Shown here: positions 45,101-57,100 of the stretch, one piece after another
How the letters are laid out: each line of letters begins with the position of its first letter
Position numbering within the stretch: the first letter of the stretch is position 1
Source of the DNA: Hexactinellida sp. DTS-2022
Lineage: Eukaryota > Porifera > Hexactinellida
DNA: 64,000 nucleotides
Assembly: GCA_028753945.1 (NCBI GenBank)
Contig: JAPNXP010000004.1
Coordinates: 806,001 to 870,000, forward strand
Direction: 5' to 3'
Translations under genes and position numbers: made by a program
Notes under the pieces: model-generated
Told to the model about the DNA's origin: nothing
The model's input: only the letters and a program-made list of their open reading frames with translations
The model's database searches: none

Positions 45101-48100
45101 CACATCATTCCCACAAAATCCTTCATCTCGAAGTTTACAAAGTGCACTAATACTGTCAATAGATTCTGATTTAAGATTACGCAATAGTCGTTCACTAGGT
45201 AAGGGCATGTGATGATGAAGTAATCTATATGCGGCATGAGATGTGTAACGTAATTGGAGAGCGAATCTAATAACATGTGAAGAATATCTACAAGACTTAG
45301 GGTGGTACATACAAAGATGGAGTTCTTTAACAGGCTCAGAATCAAAATTATGTGTAAAGTTTCTGCAATAGTTTGGTAAATTGGTGAGCATGTCTAAAGA
45401 GGTAATTTTAGAGTTCACTGATTTGGTAATATAATCTGGTAGTGGTATGGAAGAACTTTGAAAACTTAGCTTAACATGCAAGTCACTAGTAATGTGAATG
45501 CATTCTTTTACCTGAGCTATTCCTGAATTGATTTCAACGCGATATGCAGTGACACCACTTTCTGTTATACAATGAGTGAAATTTAGATATTCTCTTGCTG
45601 TGTTAATATATTTTACAATGTCCTCAATATCAGCACACCTAAAATGATCTCGGAATAGAGGAAGTTGGTCAGACTGTACAACACGTTTAGTAGGTGGTTT
45701 TCTGATGGATTTAGGAACAGTTGCTTGGCTTTTAGGAATTGAGTAATGAAGAATAGTTGGTATAGGATTCATTGCCATATTGAGTCTAGTTTTGTATAAA
45801 TGACGTAGAATGTACTTAGATTCGAAGTGATCGATACAAATTCTTGAAGAAGAAGTAACAGAAAAACCTTCACGGTTAATAAATTGTATCCATCTTTGTC
45901 TGAGATCAGTATTGGAAGGAAATGAAAACATTGGTCTCACAGGTCCATTAGTATAACCAGCACGACACTGGACTACAGAACATTTGTGAGGCATTATCTA
46001 ATAATCAAAACGAAATAAGAAAATTAGTAAAGGAGTCCCAATGGAGACGAAACATTTATAATATATTGAGAATAAACCCTTAAGGGGGACACTTAGTGAT
46101 CAACGCATGTTGTAATTGCAAATGAAAATAAATCTTTTGTTGATAATTATAGTGTATAAATATACCAAGTTTCCAAATCTGAAAAAAAATTTCAAAAATA
46201 ATAAATATGAGGTCACTTTTGGGAAGAAACAAAAAAAAATTTCTCCCACAAATGATGTTGTTTTTATTAATTTGAATTATTCAGAAAAACTTTAAAAAAA
46301 ATTTTTTGGAAAAAAGACACTTTTTACTAATTTTTATACACGAAAAAAAATTTTTTTGCAACGGACATACATTGTAAAAAAGGCGGCTAAGATCAAGTAG
46401 AAAAATCCAAAATTGCAGCTGTGCCGACGCATGTTCCTTTGGTGGCACTATATTTTGTTGGTGGTTTATTGATAGTGCCTCCAAAGGAACATGCTGTCGG
46501 GCGCAGGCTGCAATTTTGGATTTTTTTCGCCAAGTCATCAACGCCCAAGGTGTGAAGAACCATTTGTTAAGTGGTCGGAGTCACAAGGAACGATTGTTGA
46601 ATTTGAAGTTTGTTTCTATCATAAACAATCTAGAGTTTAATGCCATTCATTCATTATGTATTGATAATAAGTTATATTATTAGTTATTTATTTTAGCAAT
46701 GTTATCCATGGTTGGTTGAGTTGAGTCAACAAATTCCTTATATTATATTATTTTATTTAATCAATTGTATAGTAATACTAGAATTAAATAGAAGCCAGCT
46801 GGAATTTATAAGTTAAATCAATATAATTATCGCAAGTTGAATCACTAGAGTAGGATTTAACAAGTTAAATCAATATAATTATTACAAGTTGAAACAATAG
46901 AATTAGATTTAACACTTTACTGAAATTGAAGTGTCAGTAAACAAAGAAATTTCAACCCCCATTTATGGCAGAAATTGACCCCTTTATTGAAAAATTTCTT
47001 CCCCCATCAGACGCAGAATTTTATGGCGAATCCAAATGTAAAATAAAATTTGGGGGTTTAGTAAAACAATTTTTGAGTTATGGACCAGACAAAATTTGAA
47101 AGGTGTTAAAGATGTGTCAAAAATTTCTTAATCAAAAATCGTAACCCCAGGTGAAAATTAGACGGTCCCATCGCGCCTACATGCCAAGTTTAAGCCCATC
47201 AACAATTAAGCTCTGGCCAGGGCACCGTCTACGGAGAAAAAATAAAAAAAATAATAATAATAAAATCCAAAATTGCAGCTGTGCCGACGCATGTTCCTTT
47301 GGTGGCACTATATTTTGGTGGTGGTTTATTGATAGTGCCTCCAATGGGACATGCTGTCAGCACAGCTGCAATTTTGGATTTTTTTTCGCCATGTCATCAT
47401 CACTATGAAGTGTTAAAATATATCAAAAGGTGTTACAGAAGGCATCGACCCTTAGAGTGGCGGAAGTTTCCATTTAGTTCACTTCATTTTAGAGATATTC
47501 AAGTTTGAGTAGAATATAATAGCTGATGACTCAGCATTTTTTGTGAGTGTTGGGTCTTCACCCAACTTCAAATAACCCATTTTCAATATCGAATTCACAA
47601 AATTGTAAAAATACTTTTTTTTGACGATGTCATCATCACCTCAAGGTGTCAAGACTCACTTGTATAGGTGGTACGTGGCATAAGGACCAATTGATAAATT
47701 GAAAGTTTGTTTCTATCTTGTATCATCTCTGAGATTAATGAAATTTAGCTAATTAGTATAAATATTTAATTAATAAATTAATAATTTAACATCATTATTA
47801 TGTACAGCAAAATAAATAAAGTTCAATTATTTGCACTTATTATTAATTTAAATCGAATTTCACTATCATATTTGAATTCAGCGCACTCGATAACCCCAAT
47901 AATCCAATTGGAACCGTCTATAAGTTAAATACAAAAGGAATTAATTATAATAAATTACGTCAGTACATTAATTGTGCAAGAATATTCTCGCGAAATAAAT
48001 ATAATCACTTTATCTGTCGTTGTTGTGGAATGTAAAATGTTAACGGTTCTATCATAAACCATCTTTAGTTTAAAGCCATTCATTACTTATTGATAATAGA

Positions 48101-51100
48101 TTAAATTATTAGTTATTTATTTTAGCAATGTTATCCACGGTGAGTTGAGTAAAGTCTACAAATTCCTTATATAAATTAATTTAATTTAATCCATTGTATA
48201 GTAATGCTAGAATTAAATAGAAGCCAGCTGGAATTTATAAGTTAAATCAATATAATTATCGCAAGTTGAATCACTAGAGTAGGATTTAACAAGTTAAATC
48301 AATATAATTATCGCAAGTTGAATCACTAGAGTAGGATTAAACAAGTTAAATCAATTTAATTATCGCAAGTTGAATCACTAGATTAGGATTTAACAAGTTA
48401 AATCAATATAATTATTACAAGTTGAAACAATGGAATTAGATTTCACAGTTTTACTGAAATTGAAGTGTGAGTAAACAAAGAAATTTCAACCCCCATTTAT
48501 GGCAGAAATTGACCCCTTTATTGAAATATTTTTTCTCCCATCAGACGCAGAATTTTATGGCGAATCCAAATGTGAAATAAAATTTGGGAGTTTAGTAAAA
48601 CAATTTTCAAGTTATGGACCAGACAAATTTTGAAAGGTGTTAAAAATGTGTCCAAAATTTGTTAATCAAAAATCGTAACCCCAGGTGCAAATTAGACGGT
48701 TCCATCGCACCTACATGCCAAGTTTAAGCCCATCAACAATTAAACTCTGGCCAGGGCACCGTCTACGGAGAAAAAATAAAAATAATATAAATAAAAATCC
48801 AAAATTGCAGCCTGTGCCGACTCATGTTCCTTTGGTGGCACTATATTTTGTTGGTGGTTTAGTGATAGTGCCTCCAAAGGAACATGCTGTTGGCACAGCT
48901 GCAATTTTGGATTTTTCTTTCGCCATGTCATCATCACTATGAAGGTGTTAAATTATTTCAAAAAGGTGTTTCAAAAGGCAACGAACCTTAGTGACTTGTA
49001 AGTTTCGTTTTAGCTCACTTCATTTTAGAGATATTCAAGTTTGAGTAGAATATAATAGCTGATGACTCAGCATTTTTTATGTGAGAGTTGGGTCATCACC
49101 CAACATCAACTAACCCATTTTAAATATCGAATTAACAAAATTGTAAAAACACATTTTTTAACGATGTCATCATCACCTCAAGGTGTCAAGACCCACTTGT
49201 ATAGGTGGCACGTGCCATAAGGACCAATTTATAAATTGAAAGTTTGTTTCTATCTTCTATGATCTCTGAGATTTATGATATTTAATTAATTTGTATAAAT
49301 AATTATTAATATTATTTATAATTTAACACCAATTTCAATGTCAACATACAATTATTAAGTTCAATTATTTTGTCATAAATAATTAATTAATTAATTTGGC
49401 TATCAAATTTCAATTCCGCACACTCGATAACCCCTAATAAACAAATTGCGAGCATCTATATAAGTCATATACTGACTTAATTAATTATTATTTATTACGT
49501 CAGTATATTAACAGTGTAAGAGTATTCTTGCAGAAGGAAATATAATCACATAATCTGTCGTTGTTATGGAATGTAGAATCTTAGTTTTCAATTGGAAAAT
49601 AGAAGCCTACTCGATCTCACAAGTTGAATCAATATAATAATAACGAGTTGAAACAATAGAATTCGATTTAACACTTTCAATTGTACTGAAGTGTTAGTAA
49701 ACAAAGGAAACTTGCAACTCAATTGTGGCACAAACTAAGTACAATTTGCAAATTCGTGCACTGTGAAAAGGTGTAGAATTTAATTCTCTATCGAATGCAT
49801 ATAAATTTTATTTTCGGGTACTATTTATTGCTCCTGTTTCAATATTAAACAGGTGCAAAAATATGTCCAAAAAAATGTAATAAAAAATCGTGACCCCAGG
49901 TGCACATCTGTAACCCATGAGACACATATCCTGAAAATTTGGGCTCTTAGTTAATAAAACTCTGTTCTGTGGAGAGGATACGGAAGGAAAATAACAACTA
50001 ACCAAAGCACTAAGATTAGAACTGGGCCACTATACTATAGTATAGTCGGCACAGTAATAAAGGCAGTGATTCCAATACTGGGCCACTATACTATAGTATA
50101 GTCGGCACAGTAAAAATAGTACCCTCTCAAAATTTCATATGTAATGAAGTTTTATTGAGAAAAAAAAAAATTGAATTTATAAAATTTTATTTCGAAAATC
50201 AAAAAACAAAGTTGGCGATATTAATTTAAATAGAGTAAGGAACATTTTATAATTGATGTTACTATTCGAAAAAATAATTCTAGATAGTGAAACAAAAATT
50301 AGTTGGCTAGTATGAATCAGTATACAGGTAAACCTCCCAAAGCGGCACCTCCGAGTAGCGGCAACCTCCGAGAAGCGGCACAAAATCATTCTCCCGATGG
50401 GTGCCGCTTTGGGAGTTTTACCTTACGAGCAACCTCCCAAAGCGGCAACCTCCGAGAAGCGGCACAAAATCATTCTCCCGAATGGCGCCGCTTTGGGAGG
50501 TTTACCTGTAGTATAAAATCTTGATTAAGCTATAACCGAGGATATATGAATTCGCAACTTCTAATATTATGGATTTTTACTAGTTAGTTGTAAAGCAAAT
50601 TAATGGCTATTTCAACTTTCTCAAATTCGAATGTTGAAAATTCAAAAAGTGTCCCCCTTAATGCCCTATATTAAAACGACTCGAGTCACATGGGAAGAGG
50701 GGGAAAAGAAATTGAGTGAAAATAAATATATAAACAAATTTATAGTAAACAGTACCTTATAAATCACATATATCGTTCAATTGTGGTTGCATTAAAATTA
50801 CATAATATATAATGATGGTTATGTTATGTTGTTCTAAATTTCATGCAAACTAGTTAATAACTCCCAGAAGGAAGTGCTATATAGTAGCGCTTTCAACAAT
50901 TTATAGGATTGCAGTATAAAATATGAATTAATGTCGAGATATTTGGATATATCTAATGAATAGAAATAATGCTACCGTCATCATAAAATAGGGCCAAAAC
51001 CACAAAACTACATTCCTAAGGACCTCGAAAATGGTCCCAATAGATTCGCCATACCTGACTACCTAGTAGTGGATATTATCTAGGTGATAAGAGGATTAGA

Positions 51101-54100
51101 TTACACGAGAGAGAGTATTTAAGAATGGCCTCTCTTTTTTTTCCATTTTCGGTTAGTTGCCCATCTGTATATTAAGTAGTCTATGGTTCAGCCTACGCAT
51201 TTTTGACTGTGGTTTGGCTTTGTCGCGTCCGGGTATTCTAGTAGTCCGTGTGCAAACTAAGCTAAAATTTGTAGACGATGTATAAATTTGTAGAACAAAG
51301 TTCCTGCAGTTTATGGGTAATATTATTTACGGGAGTTTGATCAGATTTTATGAAAATATGATAGAGTTCGACCACAAATACATAGCTAGGAGTATATATT
51401 TACCTATTCTGGCAAGAATTCCCATCTAAAGGGAGGTTCCTTGCAATATTATCAATTGCAGAATAATATGACCCCATTGATCCTGTTTTGTCTACCAGAA
51501 ACACCATATCAACACAAGAGGATACTTGGAATGGATCAATCTCCTCCCATTGAGTATAGAGTGGGAAACTAACTAGCTCAGAAAAGGAGTACACAACATC
51601 TAAAGGAAACAAAATAGTCATTATAAAAACAATAATAATACTCTAATTATAAGGCCAATCTTTGCCAACATTAGAGTATCTTACCATTAAATGAACAGGG
51701 TGTATTTGCTAGTGTTGCGAAAGAGAACACGTCTGTTATCAAGTTAGCACAGAACTGAACAGTTGATACTTCAAAATAACTCAAATCATAAGAAGCACCT
51801 CCACTCAACCAAGCCAGCTCTACGTACTCATGGTGCTCTTTGTTATTTCGAGTTCTATGCTCTGCATTGAAAACAGTGCTGATATCCTGTAGAGCTGTTG
51901 AAGAGCAGTGAGAGTAGTTACCATAGCCTAACCTGTTGCTACCACTCATTCCAATGATCCTGTCCTGTAACGATGTTGAGTAGGTATCTGCATTTGTAAC
52001 TACACTCAAGATGACGTCATTTACAAATAGAGCTAACAAAATTTCTTCGTATGTGAATTCCTTTGTTGCTGCTGGTAACTAAAATTTGGATATTGTGATA
52101 ATTTAGATCTCGAAATAATTTTTAATAAAAAATTCTATTTTGTTATTTAAATCGATCGGATGTAAACATTATTTAATAACTTTTAGCTTGAGTCTATAAG
52201 ACATGTTATTGCCAAGGCATCCCACTAAAACTATATTCAGGTCACTTTGGTCACATATGGGATGAATAATATATTTACACTTATTATTATAAAGTGGTAG
52301 TTTAATACGTTAATATATTCAGTTCATATTTAATAGATAATTGTGATTTGATTTAAACAATAGTTCAACATACTTGATTAGTGATAAAGAGAATCTTCTT
52401 CTGCACTCCACTTCTGAACTGATATATCTTGATAACTTCGTGTATAGCTTTATATCCGTCTGCTGATGCTACAGCTGATCCCTGATTTACGTTAGTATTG
52501 AGTGCTGTCTGTAGCTGAGACGGAGTACCAAATACTGAATGTGTTGTCAAATTAACAACAGATATACCAATGCTGCTTCCAAATACTGTAAGACCATATC
52601 TATACAGAAATAGGCAATCTAATCTCATTATTAGCTGTTGGTCTGTGTATAATGTGATAAAACAAGTAGAGAATAGATTGCGAGAAATCATCTTTTAACA
52701 AGATAACCATTCATCCATTAAAAAATTATAAAAATTAGTCCATAATCGTAAAATCTAGTGCTATGATGTTTGTGATATAATGTAATATATACGTATTTTA
52801 ATTATTCTACAATAAATTCAGAAAAATTGAGATCGTGTTGATATTTCTCCTTTTTACTCCTTATGATAACCAAATGATGATCCAGCGAATTTCAATTAGT
52901 CCATATTGGTAAGCTTGAAAAAGAATAAAATACTTAATTTGGGGACATACAGTACAAGTTGTACAACGTATATCGAATCTAGAGTCGATGTAGTATATTT
53001 TGTACTTAAATGAACCAATTTTTATGTTGAATAATAAATGCTAGTTAAAAGTGAAACTGAAAGTAATTCAATTCAATTGAAAGTTAAAGTGAAAATGGGA
53101 TTTGTCTATTTATAAATTTACCCAAAGTGTGTTTTATTAAGTGTGTTTACCTGTTTGTACAATTTAATATAGATTGTCCCAGAGAGCCAGCTAATGAAGC
53201 AATTCTTGCCAAAATATTGTTAGAAGTCAGTAGATTAACGTCTATGACGAAAATAAGATCAATGCAATTTGATAGTTCATAGGAGTTACAAGTGATCTCT
53301 TCAGAGAGAGGCTTAGGAGAGAATTGAAGAAAGGGAGAGATTGGGAACTCTAGTACTATAAAAATATAATGATAAATAACATCACATTCCAAACATGAGC
53401 AAAAGATGCATAGAAATGCTGCACCCAAACTAGGCTTTAATTTTCCTTGAAATTTCGTGGCGATCTTGAATTGAAGATATTATAACTCAGAATTTAATTA
53501 AGTTAGAAATTCCTTTGGTCATTGCCTATTTAGCATCAAATATATGGACCATCAGGTAATGTAAGTAGTTTATCATTAACCAAACTATAAAATATAGAAA
53601 AATTTCAAACTATGCATCTGTGTATCCTGTAAGCAGTTGCGGTTCAATATATAATTAATGGGGGAAAGATTTGGACAGGCAGATCTCCCAGACTATCTAC
53701 TTCTCTAATTATAGATTTTATAATTATTAATATATTAAATTCCTTTACAGTCTGTGGCGTAACCAGCTCTAGGCTTGCAGTGATGCATAAGCTCATCTAG
53801 GTTGGTATGCTGGGAGCGGGATTGTCTCGTTTGGCTCTCCCCAAAAGTATTTTCCAAACAGTTCTGGCTAATTGCACCCAGTTGAATTATCAATAACTTT
53901 ACAGTTCATTTTAGTAATTTCAGGACTGCAAATCTTGGTTAGTGCAAATTAATTGTGACTAATTATGCATCCAGGAATCCCTTGGACATGCAATTGTTAC
54001 GCCATATTAAAATTTTAAAATGAATAACGTGCCAGTGCAGCAGGTTTGTCATGTGAATGGATTGGAATTTGGAATGGGCGAAATATTTACTGATAGGAGC

Positions 54101-57100
54101 AAATACTATATATAACCAGTGGCGTATCCAGAAGGCGCGTTATATAACAAAAAAACAGAGTGTTAATCATAGATCAATCCTACTATTAGATCAATCCACA
54201 CTAAAACATAGAATTTAAGGTTTTTCTACCAGATAATAAATACAATTGATATTTTTATAAGATTTCAGAGGGACCCACAAATAAATATTCAACAATTTGA
54301 TTTATGATTGAGTAATCATTTTAGATCAATTTAAATAGCTAAAAATATTACCATATGTGCAGTTGAGATAGAGACCCTCTGACGATCCACAATTATGTGA
54401 ACCCCACCCAATATTACTACAATCGACTAATAATGATTCATCTCCATTGCATATCACGTCATCAAGCCAAAAAGCTGTGGTAATGGAGTTACCATGTCTG
54501 TAGGAGACATAAGTAGCAAAGCCCAACTGTTTACAAGCAACACGACTTTCTTCTGAGCCCCATCCGTCGTCACACACAGTTCCCCATCGGCTACCATGAT
54601 ATATCTCAAGTATTCCATCATCAGTGCCGCTTCCATAGAGACGAAGAGTACCATCTGGTACTAAAAGATAAATATTATGTAGCACAGTTAATTATTTGCT
54701 CTAACCATGAGGAGTATGTAAAATTAATATGAAGAATCAAACCATAGCGACTAGTTGATATGTATATGTACTACAACACGGACTTCTAGAATACCCGGAC
54801 GGGCAACTCGCATAGTGTTGAATAAAAACTGGCGGCTGAGAGGCTCCAATTGAAAAAGAATTAGGTTTCCGGTTTCCAAATGTGATTTTTGGCATATAGG
54901 GGTAACTTTTGGCACCCATCAACAATTTGAGGTTTTCACTCAAAATTTCTCACATCTCGACAAGTTATGACGTCATTGTCACATTTCGAGAACCCTGAAA
55001 AGCAGGGCTTTTCACGAGTCATCGAGTCAGACTCGGTGACTCGAGTCACCTAATTTAGTCACGGGTCAATTGACTCGCTGACTCGAGTCATCGAATTTTG
55101 TCACGAGTCAATTGACTCGGTGACTCGAGTCATCGAATTTTATCACGAGTCAGGACTCGCGAGTCAATTGAGTTAGGATTCGCGATCCATCGAGTTCAGG
55201 AATCGCGAATTATTGATGTCTACATATGGTAAGATTAAGCAATTGGAAATTGAGTATTATCCGAATAATCTTTTCCTAATCTGATTATATTCAGAATTTG
55301 ACAAACCCATGAATCTCAAAAGATATTATTTGATTGACTTGATGACTCGCGAGTCACCACGAGTCATCGAGTCAGACTCGGTGACTCTAGTCACTGAATT
55401 TTGTCGCGAGTCAATTGACTCGGTGACTCGAGTCACTGAATTAGGTCACGAGTCAATTGACTCGGTGACTCGAGTCACTGAATTTTATCACGAGTCAAAT
55501 GACTCGGTGACTCGAGTCACATGACTCGGTGACTCATGAAAAGTCCTGCTGAAAAGTCACTTAATCGCACATAATTCGCGCACTCTAAGAGATAAAAATC
55601 TGAAAATTTAATAGAACATGCACATTAATGATGCGGACACTTTGGTCACACCAGATTGCCAATATGCATACTCACTATCACATGATGACGTAATCACTAA
55701 ATTTCACATTGTTAAATTTCACTATTTAGGCCTATTTACTCTGTATAATCAATGTTAGAAGTGTATAAATCATACACCAACCGCGAAGCGGTTGGTGTGT
55801 GGTTGGGTTCTGCCGCAAAGCGACCTAGCAACGAGGCGCCCTAGTCTATATAGAAGTATTACTGTAGCATCAATCTAAATAGATACTAGCGCGCTTCGCG
55901 GCAGAACCAGTGGCGGCGCGAGACCAAAATGAGCGATGGGGCTGGCCGGGGCAAGGGACATTTGAGATGGGGCAAAATTTTTAACTATAAAACCACTATC
56001 AAAAAATATAGGTAGACACACAATAGTGCTAGTACTATATGAGCCCCATGAAAACCATGAAAACCAATTCAAACGTAATCCATGCTACAAAATTTGGTTC
56101 AAAAAGCGTCCTAGTAAGAAGACGAGCGAAAAAAACTTCAAAAGCGCCCAAATATATTCTAAGCTATTGATAAGCCTTGCCCCACCAGTGGTGGGGCAAG
56201 CCGAAGGCCAGGTGGGGCATTTGCCCCACCTTGCCCCAGCGTGGCGCCACCTCTGGGCAGAACCCAACCACACACCAACCGCTTCGCGGTTGGTCTGTTG
56301 TATGACGGTTTACTAACCATGACAGTTTACTTACCTATATTACTATAACAATAATTAACCATGGATACTTCTATCCATTATGGTTTACTTACTGTCTTTC
56401 TTATGCATGGCTCCCAAGTGACCCACCCTGGGCGGGTCCGACCCACATTTGAGCATCGAAACCCGCTGACCCGCGTAGGTCCTCGAAAAAGCCGCATTGG
56501 AAAATTAATTTTCTGGAGCACAATTCTCTAAAATCAGATCAGTATTAAGACTAAGCACGCTTAAAACACCTAAATAGTTTCCTTTTTGTTCATTTTAGTT
56601 ACTCTTATTCAGTAAATAGGTACTAAAACTTGTCTTTTTCCTATAGAAACTAAAATATGTCAAAATGACTTTACCAATCTAATTTTAAGTATATAAGAGT
56701 CCTAACTAATCTCCAAAACGAGTTCACATCCCTTCGAATATATGTAGTGAAGGGGGGTGGGTGACCCGCATTTGACCATCTCAAACTTTGGAGGTATGCT
56801 TATGGCTTCACACTTTATACTTCCTATTACACATCCAGCACTTATGAGGATTCACATCTCAAATTCTAATTGAAAAATGTCATTATGGCCTAAAATATCT
56901 AATGCTAATATGGAATTATTAAATGCGTTGTTGATGCAATGTTAAATTATGAAATTAGAATTAGAATTTGAGATGTGAATCCTCATAAGTGCTGGATGTG
57001 TAATAGGAAGTATAACGTGTGAAGCCATAAGAAAGACGGTAAGTAAACCGTCATGGATAGAAAGTATCCATGGTTAATTATTGTTATAGTAATATAGGTA

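Larger units (their letters stand above)
41896..51250. mobile_element. P-superfamily transposon, 9.4 kb, TSD TGCAAAC
   Basis: 7-bp duplications TGCAAAC at 41889-41895 and 51251-51257. Terminal inverted repeats of about 387 bp begin CACGGACTACTAGAATACCC. The left arm is 41896-41959 plus 43008-43332 and the right arm is 50866-51250. The left arm is interrupted by a 1.05-kb element. Inside are a THAP-type transposase (43437-45994, minus), three satellite units (46.4-50.1 kb) and a TA-inserting MITE. The whole lies in the intron between VWA-1b exons A and B. Confidence 0.92.
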
